A stretch of 64,000 nucleotides of DNA from NCBI GenBank assembly GCA_963920705.1, contig OY987234.1:5095851-5159850 (forward strand), in the 5' to 3' direction. The stretch's first letter is position 1; every line of letters starts with the position of its first letter. The notes beneath the pieces are model-generated. The model worked only from the letters and a program-made list of their open reading frames with translations, made no database searches and was not told the DNA's origin. Shown here one piece after another: positions 38,401-44,004 of this stretch. This DNA is from Odiellus spinosus (Eukaryota; Arthropoda; Arachnida; Opiliones; Phalangiidae). The position numbers were made by a program, and so were the translations under genes.

Positions 38401-39319
38401 GTGGGAATTGCGAAGAGCTCGCTCGTAAGAATAAATTCATAAAAAAGTTTAAAATTCGAAATGGTCAGGGAAATTAATTCGAAATGGTCAGGGAAATTAA
38501 TTCGAAATGGTCAGGGAAATTAATTCGAAATGGTCAGGGAAATTAATTCGAAATGGTCAGGGAAATTAATTCGAAATGGTCAGGGAAATTAAATCGAAAT
38601 GGTCAGGGAAATTAAATCGAAATGGTCAGGGAAATTAAATCGAATTTGTCAGGGAAATTAAATCGAATTTGTCAGGGAAATTAAATCGAATTTGTCAGGG
38701 AAATTAAATCGAAATGGTCAGGGAAATTAAGTCGAAATGGTCAGGGAAATTAAGTCGAAATGGTCAGGGAAATTAAGTCGAAATGGTCAGGGAAATTAAA
38801 TCGAAATGGTCAGGGAAATTAAATCGAAATGGTCAGGGAAATTAAATCGAAATTGTCAGGGAAATTAAATCGAAATTGTCAGGGAAATTAAATCGAAATT
38901 GTCAGGGAAATTAAATCGAAATGGTCAGGGAAATTAAATCGAAATGGTCAGGGAAATTAAATCGAAATGGTCAGGGAAATTAAATCGAAATGGTCAGGGA
39001 AATTAAATCGAAATGGTCAGGGAAATTAAATCGAAATGGTCAGGGAAATTAAATCAAAATGGTCAGGAAATTAAATTGAAATGGTCAGGGAAAACCTGGA
39101 AAAGTCAGGAAATTTCCTTCAAAATTTAGTCTAAAAAAGTCGAAAAATTTACATATCTCTAACTCGTGGTGCTCCGGGTGAAGCGCGCCTACAGGGGTCG
39201 TAACTTTCAATAATTTGAATCAACTTTTACTTAAATACTTACTTGATAGTTATCTGTCCCAATGTAGTTGCGAAAAAAGTTACGCCGAAAAATACAATCA
39301 TTGACAACTTCGTAGCCAT
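17213..39319 (-). CDS. Cys-loop ligand-gated anion channel subunit, complete, eight coding exons
   Basis: Join on the minus strand, 5' to 3': 39319-39243, 25861-25788, 24863-24796, 23149-22914, 18847-18765, 18648-18484, 18235-17880, 17494-17213. All junctions have GT-AG ends and matching phases; the total of 1,341 nt gives 446 residues plus stop. Seen: signal peptide (1-21), loop-A motif WKPD (115-118), the Cys-loop with 13 residues between C159 and C173, TM1 about 252-274, PAR at 280-282 before TM2 (283-302), TM3 313-336, a short cytoplasmic loop, and TM4 424-444 just before the stop. PAR before TM2 is the known signature of anion selectivity (glycine, GABA, glutamate-Cl and pH-gated Cl types). 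No second Cys pair is seen in loop C. Ligand unknown. Exon 1 is assigned by phase and signal peptide across a 13.4-kb intron. Confidence 0.88.
17574..17654. mobile_element. 81-bp hAT-like MITE with perfect 8-bp target duplication
   Basis: Ends CAGTGCTGGGCAATTCGCGA and TTCGCGAATTTGCCCACCTC then TG. CGGATTAC flanks both sides (17566-17573 and 17655-17662). Almost the whole element is terminal repeat. Same family as 7544-7622 and 58,916-58,996. It lies in the channel's last intron. Confidence 0.93.
17880..18235 (-). CDS. channel exon 7: TM1-TM3 and anion-selectivity motif
   Basis: GA completes Gly, then 118 codons. Contains VVNLYFPSTIVVALSWLSFW (TM1), AVPARVTIGVTALLTIATQ (PAR and pore-lining TM2) and DVWLFACLILIFGSLIEYG (TM3). 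Donor GAA|GTAAGT. Confidence 0.97.
18484..18648 (-). CDS. channel exon 6: extracellular loop region
   Basis: TG completes a Met codon, then 54 codons HHPDEKVTLHWSGETGSPET through ESWHT plus the first base of Gly; donor GTATCG. Corresponds to the segment after the Cys-loop, including loop C, which here lacks a disulphide pair. Confidence 0.92.
18765..18847 (-). CDS. channel exon 5: Cys-loop
   Basis: G completes Arg; 27 codons YLFKVSCPMEFHLFPLDSQH then CTFKIGL. The two Cys are 14 residues apart, with the canonical FPLDSQHC. Donor CTAA|GTGAGC gives the best phase and family fit; a longer exon using a later GT is less likely. Confidence 0.93.
19745..20165. mobile_element. TTAA-flanked MITE, copy 3
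   Basis: Ends AGGGAGAATGCAACCTAA and TTAGGTTGCATTCTCCCT. TTAA follows at 20166-20169, but the left flank is ATAG, so one target site has mutated. Internal CTATAAGGTCTAGCGACCAA and GTCGCTAGACC form the nested palindrome. Confidence 0.87.
20210..20535. mobile_element. MITE with CAGAAG ends, adjacent copy A
   Basis: Left end CAGAAGTAGATGAAACCCTC, right end GAGGGTTTCATCGGCTTCTG. About 330 bp, no coding. Only 41 bp separate it from a second, oppositely arranged member (20,577), so the pair forms a large compound palindrome. Confidence 0.75.
20577..21110. mobile_element. MITE with CAGAAG ends, adjacent copy B (host of a nested MITE)
   Basis: Left end CAGAAGCCTATGAAACCCTC, right end GGGTTTCATCTACTTCTGG. 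TGCTAT occurs at both junctions (20571-20576 and 21111-21116). The nested element 20,777-20,978 lies inside. Fragments of this family recur at 541-683, about 24,016-24,070 and 24,715-24,770. Confidence 0.72.
20777..20978. mobile_element. 202-bp MITE with AATACACC ends, nested, copy A
   Basis: Ends AATACACCA and TGGTGTATT; TTCC on both sides (20773-20776 and 20979-20982). A nearly identical inverted copy is at 40,475-40,674 with TCCC on both sides. Low divergence suggests recent activity. Confidence 0.85.
21565..22700. mobile_element. TTGACGAATTC-family MITE split by a later insertion
   Basis: 21,565-21,735 matches the left half and about 22,592-22,700 the right half of 4366-4712. The break falls within ACGGGTATA...GTATAATACGTGG, with GTATA on both sides of the inserted DNA (about 0.86 kb). 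The inserted DNA carries a THAP-domain remnant. Confidence 0.65.
21948..22190 (+). pseudogene. THAP-domain remnant
   Basis: One frame reads NCAVLGCKSSDGDNKECKS; about 44 nt further on, another reads HIFPESEILKNQWLEALDSP. C-x4-C near the start, FP and the conserved Trp are THAP zinc-finger features, common in P-element-type transposases and their derivatives. The intervening GTACGT...TTCATAAAG segment could be a tiny intron, but the phases do not join cleanly, so a decayed gene is likelier. Confidence 0.5.
22914..23149 (-). CDS. channel exon 4: extracellular domain core
   Basis: 78 codons plus AG. EYRLHAYIVDQWKNP and ADCVWKPDIIFPNS are typical of the first half of the ligand-binding domain. 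Acceptor ATTATTCAG, donor GTCAGG; phase 0 in, phase 2 out. Confidence 0.95.
23287..24011. mobile_element. hAT-like element with CAGGGTTCGTAC ends
   Basis: Ends CAGGGTTCGTAC and GTACGAACCCTG, sub-termini rich in GGTCAGGGAATT. It shares TTTTGGTACGTGTCAAGGAAC and later blocks with 38,255-39,130, where the GGTCAGGGAAATT motif has expanded into a minisatellite. No target duplication found. It lies in a channel intron. Confidence 0.72.
24796..24863 (-). CDS. channel exon 3 (VKIDDFLYVSIMDID...)
   Basis: GA completes Gly, then 22 codons VKIDDFLYVSIMDIDQIVED plus NM. Matches the conserved strand before M-EYR in Cys-loop receptors. Acceptor TTTTTTCAG, donor ATG|GTAAAA. Confidence 0.93.
25290..25733. 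mobile_element. TTAA-flanked MITE, copy 4
   Basis: AGGGAGAATGCAACCTAA and TTAGGTTGCATTCTCCCT ends; GTAA at the left and TTAA (25734-25737) at the right. Same nested palindrome as 797-1218. Located in the channel intron between exons 2 and 3. Confidence 0.88.
25788..25861 (-). CDS. channel exon 2 (LGPDVVYSEEELKGC...)
   Basis: A completes a Lys codon, 24 codons LGPDVVYSEEELKGCDTKSD plus PTQK, then the first base of Gly. Acceptor ATTTTTCAG, donor GTTTGT. It encodes the start of the mature extracellular domain. Confidence 0.85.
25862..28796. other. channel intron 1, proximal part
   Basis: No supported gene. An inverted copy of the TTGACGAATTC family lies at 26,430-26,580. Repeat words GAGATGAGAGAAATGT near 26,700 recur near 34,750. 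The shared GGGGCTATC repeat is at 27,467-27,600 and a small MITE at 27,737-27,909. A GC-richer stretch with a T18 run lies at 28,050-28,400. Confidence 0.5.
27737..27909. mobile_element. 173-bp MITE with ACCTCTTTCATTTATTTTTA ends
   Basis: ACCTCTTTCATTTATTTTTA at the left and TAAAAATAAATGAAAGAGGT at the right form a perfect inverted repeat; sub-terminal GGGTAGGCAACC and GGTTGCCTACCCC extend it. TA lies one base outside each end, hinting at a Tc1/mariner-type target. Confidence 0.75.
28797..29293. repeat. left long terminal inverted repeat
   Basis: About 497 bp, matched in reverse by 30,573-31,079. Contains CCGCCATCTTGGAAAATGG and, further in, CCGCCATTTTGGAAAATGG. Open frames appear in both arms only because the arms are copies of one another. 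Confidence 0.9.
29420..30117 (+). pseudogene. transposon-encoded protein, C-terminal part with Cys-rich (tesmin/TSO1-like) domain, frameshifted
   Basis: One frame from about 29,420 reads GFDIQAIKKELGEQAHVLLF then LHAATGCDTTSALYRQGKKK. At an 11-A run (29,552-29,562) it shifts to a second frame that runs through LPPTSAAASQHMMQRVYHQV, WGWKRVGHVLRP and a Cys-rich end (CKCKGSCDEKCECRKTGLMC and onward) to a stop at 30,115-30,117. The HA-TGCDTTSA, LPPTSAAA and CxC-GC-CxC pattern belongs to uncharacterised transposon-associated proteins common in invertebrate genomes. N-terminal half missing. The frameshift may be real decay or a base-call error in the homopolymer. Confidence 0.75.
30120..30463. repeat. 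22-bp tandem repeat immediately after the transposon stop codon
   Basis: About 15.6 copies of CATTTACATTATATAATGAT plus AA starting 3 nt past the stop codon, nearly identical (one copy has CATTTAGATT). ATTATATAAT is itself a 10-bp palindrome. Confidence 0.95.
30573..31079. repeat. right long terminal inverted repeat
   Basis: Reverse complement of 28,797-29,293 with a few substitutions and a short insertion near 31,045-31,060 (CTCCCTTTTTTTGGG). Confidence 0.9.
31506..31769. mobile_element. 264-bp MITE with AGGAGAGTTGGACTGCCTGT ends
   Basis: AGGAGAGTTGGACTGCCTGT (31,506) and ACAGGCAGTCCAACTCTCCT minus its first A context (to 31,769) are inverted copies. No target duplication seen; interior not coding. 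Confidence 0.75.
31810..32386. repeat. degenerate ~60-bp minisatellite
   Basis: Loose repetition of GGGATAAAGGGAGAGTCAGAC, CGTGTCTCTA and CATCATGGA words. It resumes after the 366-bp triplication (33,485-33,530), so the triplication arose inside it. Confidence 0.7.
32387..33484. repeat. 366-bp tandem triplication
   Basis: Starts at 32,387, 32,753 and 33,119, near-identical (a G/T difference at CAACTTGTTAG versus CAACTTTTTAG). Each unit holds TATATAAAAAG, GCGGCCGC, two CRE-like TGACGTC/GACGTCA cores (GTAGACGTCAC and GGTGACGTCGAC) and a GC-rich middle in an AT-rich setting. No long reading frame. Confidence 0.95.
33530..34107. other. AT-rich intronic DNA, nothing recognised
   Basis: No repeats or coding signals of note between the minisatellite and the TTAA element at 34,108. 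A/T-rich with short inverted ACACGTTTCGTGT. Confidence 0.4.
34108..34497. mobile_element. second TTAA-flanked MITE family
   Basis: Ends AGGGAGAATGAAAGGC and GCCTTTCATTCTCCCT with TTAA on both sides (34,104-34,107 and 34,498-34,501). The outer 10 bp equal those of the 797-1218 family, but the interior differs: a long palindrome CGCGTACTCGCTCGTGATTG near 34,230-34,290. Confidence 0.88.
35193..35615. mobile_element. hAT-like MITE with CAGAGGTATATAATAACC ends
   Basis: CAGAGGTATATAATAACCCC and GGGGTTATTATATACCTCTG inverted ends. GTGGTAG occurs directly outside both (35,186-35,192 and 35,616-35,622), a 7-bp match. The interior has a second inverted block (CTTCGGGGGGAAGTATGAAAG). Confidence 0.85.
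35623..36220. other. non-coding intronic DNA
   Basis: Contains the GGGGCTATC-type dispersed repeat at 35,683-35,755 and TAAATTACC-like words (35,920-36,005) resembling 13,150-13,640. Nothing coding. Confidence 0.4.
36221..36443. mobile_element. 223-bp near-perfect foldback element
   Basis: CTTTTTGCCGCGCCTTATGA and, at the far end, TCGTAAGGCGCGGCAAAAAG. Arms of about 110 bp meet at a 20-bp centre (GTAGTGGCTCTGTCTACCAA). Both arms contain CCGCCATTTTGG or its complement. A long frame here is a by-product of the hairpin. Confidence 0.85.
36812..37100. mobile_element. hAT-like MITE with perfect 8-bp target duplication
   Basis: Ends CAGGCTGGGAAATAAGG and CCTTATTTCCCAGCCTG, perfect over 17 bp. GTATTTAA directly flanks both sides (36,804-36,811 and 37,101-37,108). 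The interior repeats CTGGAC...GTCCAG. Confidence 0.95.
37831..37898. repeat. hairpin
   Basis: ACACAGACCTGTTTTCACGC and GCGCGAAAACTGGTCTGTGT pair with few mismatches around a 28-nt GC-rich centre. Confidence 0.75.
38455..39090. repeat. 23-bp minisatellite, about 27 copies
   Basis: Unit CGAAATGGTCAGGGAAATTA plus AAT, in runs of variants (AATTCG, AAATCG, AAGTCG; ATGGTC or TTTGTC). Variants cluster, showing stepwise spread. Flanks match the hAT-like element at 23,287-24,011, so the array grew from a sub-terminal motif of that element. Confidence 0.95.
39243..39319 (-). CDS. channel exon 1: start codon and signal peptide
   Basis: ATG (39,319-39,317) opens 25 codons MATKLSMIVFFGVTFFATTL plus GQITI and two bases (AA), then the donor GTAAGT. 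It has a strong hydrophobic signal core. The left-over AA joins the A of exon 2 (25,861) to make Lys in frame. The link to the channel is inferred from phase, strand and function across 13.4 kb. Confidence 0.68.
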
Positions 39320-39413
39320 TACCTAAGTTAGCCGGCCGACAGGGACTTAACTAAACTTTACCGAGAAGCCTCCCGAAAGTCGGTAGTATTATCGAAAAAG
39401 CGTGGATTTGCGT

Positions 39414-39425
39414 CGCGCATGCGCG
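39414..39425. promoter_or_regulatory. NRF-1/EWG-type site upstream of channel exon 1
   Basis: CGCGCATGCGCG is a perfect 12-bp palindrome matching the known consensus YGCGCAYGCGCR (NRF-1 in vertebrates, erect wing in insects). It lies 95 bp upstream of the proposed ATG, in a locally GC-rich patch of an AT-rich region. Confidence 0.5.
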
Positions 39426-39789
39426 TTCGAGAAAAACCGAACTTAAGCTACTCTAGACATATTAATCAGTTAAATATGCACTTCTCTCACGCGATACTTT
39501 CTTTTAAAGAAATTTGAATTGGAGTAATTAATTTGATATGTTAAGTCAACCGAATGGCCGAGTACATTAACCCGCTTCTACCCATTATACTTATTTCGAT
39601 CGACGTTCATAAACAAATATATTACTATATAGGCTTAATGGCTATTTTATTATTTACCTAAATATTGGTAGGTTAGTGTGTAAAGTATCCAGTTACACAA
39701 TTAGCAGGAACCAAACTTCCTTTCCAAGGCTGCAACTATGAAATCCCCCTAGGATTGACATTGACCTTTCTCAAGGGAAAGTCCCTCCT

Positions 39790-39827
<38 letters not shown>

Positions 39828-40474
39828 CCAATTTTAGTTGCGAATTTTTTTTACCAAGTTCAGAACAGATTTTAGGCCTAAACTAGTGTTAAAAATAAGT
39901 TATGAACCACTACTTTCCCTTACAAGATTTAGTAGACACGCAAATGATGCCACTCGATAGGGACCTTGCCAAATTAATCTCGCTCCAAACTAGCTATAGG
40001 CTGTTTTTAGATAAGCTTCACTACTTGTTTTTATTTTTCATTTCAATGAGCTCACATACGAAAGAAATCGACTTATCCTATGAGGAAGAATCTTCTAATT
40101 TGGACAAAAAAAATTCCAATTGAAAAATTCCATCATAATTCGATCGAAAGAAATAATAAGAATTCGACAAAAGGAGGACAAAAAACATTTTAAATTATTC
40201 TATGGGAGCGCGTATTAAAGAAAAATAAAACCGACATCACGCGTATGTAAAAACAGCTTCGGAAATTTTTAAAATTACTTGGCAAGAAGTGAGATTCCCT
40301 AACTTTTCCAATTTTCCTCTGACTATTTCGAAATAATTTCCCTGGGCAATATTTAATATTTTACATGAATCTACTCATATTCGCGAGATCTTTTACGTGA
40401 TTTGGCGCAGTCTGTCATAGTCGATAGCAGAGAGAGATCTTACGGATGTGCGCTATAGAGATACTCAACTTCCC
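39426..40474. other. non-coding; long T tract
   Basis: Holds a T run of over 30 (about 39,792-39,828). A 73-codon frame at 39,902-40,123 (MNHYFPLQDLVDTQMMPLDR...) has no recognised domain and no splice context, so it is not called. Confidence 0.4.
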
Positions 40475-40674
40475 AATACACCATTTAGCCATTACTTGGG
40501 GCGCCATAGCGGCATAGGGCGAACTTTCACTTGGTGAAAATGGCACGGAAAAAACCTGCATGGGGTAATATGCGGGATACTACGCGCGCCTCAACAAGTG
40601 AACGTTTTTTTTTCGCCACTAGTAAGCGTTTCGAGCGCGGGCATGCGCACAGTGGAAGAGCAAAGTGGTGTATT
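40475..40674. mobile_element. 200-bp MITE with AATACACC ends, copy B
   Basis: Inverted relative to 20,777-20,978 and very similar to it; TCCC directly flanks both ends (40,471-40,474 and 40,675-40,678). Contains CATTTTCACCAAGTG-type and GTGCGCATGCCCGCGCTCG-type words on the minus strand. Confidence 0.87.
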
Positions 40675-40892
40675 TCCCATGCCTTCAATGTCGTCGACAA
40701 AGGGCGGATTGATTACAGCGCCATCTGTGAATCGTGGTTAATACGTGGCTTTGACACCCTACCTTCCCCTCTTCACCCACGTGTGTGACGCGATAGGTCA
40801 GACTCCACCTTATAACTATTCTAATATAATGATCCCGTGATTGGATAAAGCTGAAAGGTACGTCATAACAGACTTCGGGAAATAATCCACTA
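40665..40892. repeat. segmental direct duplication, copy 1
   Basis: From the right tip of the MITE (GTGGTGTATTTCCCATGCC) to AATAATCCACT; repeated nearly unchanged at 41,252-41,480, about 590 bp downstream. Confidence 0.9.
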
Positions 40893-41126
40893 TGTCTCTT
40901 TCGAGTTCAAACACGTATAGGGCTGAATTTCGGCCATTATTGATCTTAGCGCCTTAAATTTAGATAATATTATAGTTTAAGATCTAGTTAATATTAATTA
41001 AAATACCGCGAAACGTTTTCGTTTAACCTTTTCCCAGGAACCGCGAATCAAAAAGGACTAACGATATTTTCAATGGCGAGAGTAAATTCAATCGTAAAAC
41101 TGACGTCACGCGCGTTCAGGCACCTT

Positions 41127-41165
<39 letters not shown>

Positions 41166-41202
41166 TTCTTAAAAAGGAAATTTACGAGACGAGGCCCGAA
41201 TT

Positions 41203-41480
41203 GAGATAAGTTGTGTGTGTACTGTAAAGATGATATTAGCGCCCCGAACCAAGTGGTGTATTTCCCATGCCTTCAATGTCGTCGACAAACCGCGGATTGA
41301 TTGTAGCGCCATCTGTGAATCGTGGTTAATACGTGGCTTTGACACCCTACCTTCCCCTCTTCACCCACGTGTGTGACGCGATAGGTCAGACTCCACCTTA
41401 TAACTATTCTAATATAATGATCCCGTGATTGGATAAAGCTGAAAGGAACGTCATAACAGACTTCGGGAAATAATCCACTG
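41203..41480. repeat. segmental direct duplication, copy 2, chimeric junction
   Basis: 41,252-41,480 repeats 40,665-40,892. The preceding 50 bp (GAGATAAGTTGTGTGTGTAC through CCGAACCAAG) matches 38,078-38,132 instead, so the copy is joined to another local segment. Confidence 0.85.
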
Positions 41481-41501
41481 GATTTTGGTTTGGGTTCTAG
41501 T

Positions 41502-41843
41502 CAGGCTTGGAAATAAGGCACTAGTCACGGCATTTGACTACTAAAATAAATGCCCTGACTACTAAAATTAATAGAAATCAGGGGGATAACTAATCAATTT
41601 TACTAGTAAAACATTTACTTAAATTTTAATATTTATCAAACCCAAAAAGGGGAAAAACGAGATTATACAAAAGTGAGAAAAGCTTAAATTCAGTCGTCGC
41701 GAATACGACTTACGAGATGGGTAAAGCATAATATTAATATGGTCTTACCTTCTTGTTTCATACCCCTATACTAAAATAAATTAAGATAGAGGGCTCACTA
41801 GTCCGTCTGACTACTAAATAAAATATCCTTATTTCCAGGCCTG
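41502..41843. mobile_element. hAT-like MITE with 8-bp target duplication (7/8)
   Basis: Ends CAGGCTTGGAAATAAGG and CCTTATTTCCAGGCCTG; flanks GTTCTAGT (41,494-41,501) and GTTCTAGG (41,844-41,851). The interior repeats TGACTACTAAA and CACTAGTC. Its termini resemble 36,812-37,100. Confidence 0.9.
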
Positions 41844-42059
41844 GTTCTAGGATCGTTTTGATCGGAAATTATATTGCTCATTTTCTTCGTGCTTGCGCTT
41901 ATTTCCTAGTCTGCTCAATAGATGATACATTGAAGCAGACGAATTTTATTAAAGTTTAAAACTTTAAACAGGTGGTAATGAAGTGAGGTTAAAGTGAACC
42001 TTAACTCATTGTCGTTGACCAAATCCGCAGGGAAATGAACCTAGCAAACGCAACATCTC

Positions 42060-42284
42060 TTGTCAGAAAAAATATTACTTGAGATTCCAAGGTTTCCGGA
42101 AACAATTTCGATTAGAGCCGTATCGTACAATAATTTCACAGCTGGTTTAGAGTGTAAAGTCCATTTTAAAGCCAGCTTCGTGAACTTTGAAAAAACTAAC
42201 ACCAGCTGTCCTAGAATTGTTTTTACATCCGGATATGATACACGTAGGCATTTTAATAAACTAAAGAATCATGGTTTCAAATAA
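42060..42284 (+). CDS. hypothetical frame or exon (uncertain)
   Basis: About 75 codons without a stop, reading from LSEKILLEIPRFPETISIRA to HFNKLKNHGFK then TAA. A stop lies just upstream, and a CCGCAG acceptor (42,018-42,031) is out of frame unless internal splicing occurs. No domain recognised. Listed because it precedes the foldback that separates it from the acidic frame at 43,072. Confidence 0.2.
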   Translation: MSEKILLEIPRFPETISIRAVSYNNFTAGLECKVHFKASFVNFEKTNTSCPRIVFTSGYDTRRHFNKLKNHGFK

Positions 42285-42351
42285 GCTCAGAGATCTTTGG
42301 CTAAAATGACTCGACTGGGCAGCGGTAACTGGGACTTCCCCTTCAGGGTAA

Positions 42352-42950
42352 AGTGAAGAATAGTTACCGCTAACGAACTCAGGAAAAAGGTACTTTAACT
42401 GAAAGAGAAAAATGCGAAAAAATAATGGTGCAAAAATTTCGGGGGGGGGGTGGGGGGGGGGGGGGGGGACCATTATTAACAAAGATACAGACGTTTCAAT
42501 TTTAATTATGCTCCATTGTCATTGCCCGGTATTTCGGAATACGCGGGGGGAAAGGGGGGCACTGTTGCCAGGTTAATAAATCTTGGGACTAAGAGGGTGG
42601 TGGAAGATGGTTATTTAAAAGTTAGGTGACTGTGAAAACATGTCACTGTAGGTTAGGTTAATTTAGGTTAGATTAAGTTAGGTGTATTTGTTTCCAGCAA
42701 ATTTGCTTTAAAAATTTAAAAATATAAATATTTTTGTATATTTTTTAAGGTTTGAGAAAATAAAATTGTTGTTTTTCTTATTCTACTTTTTATAATTTCC
42801 CGTCTTCCAACCCTCCCCGTCCCCGTTTGCCCGAATACAGTGAAATAATGAGGGTGCGTAATTAATATAGAAACGGCTGTATCTTTGTTATTAATGGTTT
42901 CCCCCCCCCCCCCCCCAAATTTTTGCACCATTATTTTTCTCTCATTTTTC

Positions 42951-42989
<39 letters not shown>

Positions 42990-43006
42990 TCGCCGGTAAC
43001 TATTCT
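42352..43006. mobile_element. foldback element with G and C tracts
   Basis: GAAGAATAGTTACCG (42,354) and CGGTAACTATTCTTC (about 42,990-43,005) mark the arms. Inside, AATAATGGTGCAAAAATTTC plus a run of over 25 G faces its complement, a run of over 14 C plus AAATTTTTGCACCATTATT. An A run of about 32 lies within the right arm. Arms differ in homopolymer length. Confidence 0.72.
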
Positions 43007-43518
43007 TCCCAACTCCCACCAATTTTAGAGGTAGGAAAAAGCTTGTAACTGGAGCGTATCCTTCGTTAAATTTGGGCGTGCAGAACGACGATACTCTCGT
43101 GGACTTTAACGAATGCGATGCTCGTGTAAAAGTTGAACTAGAAAATGATACTGATGTGGATTTAAAAGAAGAGATAGAATCCGATACTGATGTAAAAGTT
43201 GATCCAGAATGTGATGATAGTGAACTAACTAATTTTGATTTTGCCGGAGAGTCCATTCCTTCAACTAATCCAATAAAAGCATCGAAAAATCAGATTATCA
43301 AGACAACCAAAGGAATATCTCTCGGAGCGTCTTCTGCAAAATCTTTTATAACGGATACTTATACGGATGGTGAATTGAAAGCGATAAATAATATTAATGA
43401 TAGTATTTCTAAAGACAATCGATATCCAGTTTCATTTCGAATGAAGCGTGAATCTCCAACTATATGCGAAATTACTGCTCCGCCCAAAATCAGCGAAGAC
43501 AAACTTCAAGAGAAATAA
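43007..43518 (+). CDS. hypothetical acidic protein or exon, unknown function
   Basis: Open without a stop from about 43,000 to TAA at 43,516-43,518. If initiated in the frame near 43,072 it gives about 148 residues. Very acidic first part (VKVELENDTDVDLKEEIESD; TDVKVDPECDDSELTNFD), then Ser/Lys-rich. VKVE and VKVD patches resemble acidic spacers of arthropod zinc-finger factors, but no finger is present. No upstream ATG is clear; TTG precedes GVQNDD. It may be an internal exon. Directly right of the foldback. Confidence 0.35.
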
Positions 43519-44004
43519 TGTCCAAGAATAATTGGAGTATCACATTCCTTCAACTTCCAACACTTTCATTGTCCAAACGCATCAGAAAAGTACCATTTTT
43601 CATCTCTACGATCACCTCAAACCTCTTTCACAAACTTTCCCAACGTAAACACAAATTTCTTCCATAAAATTCCCTACCCAGACTCCAAATGATAACCATC
43701 AAAGTACCATTAACAAAAAATTGCCCATTTAATCAATAATTCAAACTTTTTCTCCTACATTTCGTTCATTTCGGCTTACACAACACTGCACATTCAATTA
43801 TATTTTAACACGTGCGATTTCAACATTCATCGCAAAGACAATATTTGAAAAGCATATTCTTAAAAGTTTTCGCGAAACAATTCAGCGTGCGAGAAAACAC
43901 TAAAAAAAATTTCGCGTATCCCAGCCTTCCGTCAAATTCCTAATTAGCCCAATCTCCAGGCATAATCATCAGGAACAAAATCCGCGACTAAATGTTCTTT
44001 CGCA
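43519..44004. other. AT-rich spacer before the composite array
   Basis: No gene or repeat recognised. Confidence 0.4.

Noticed and set aside
40531..40788. 85-codon frame
   Set aside because: It spans the AATACACC MITE and the start of the segmental duplication.
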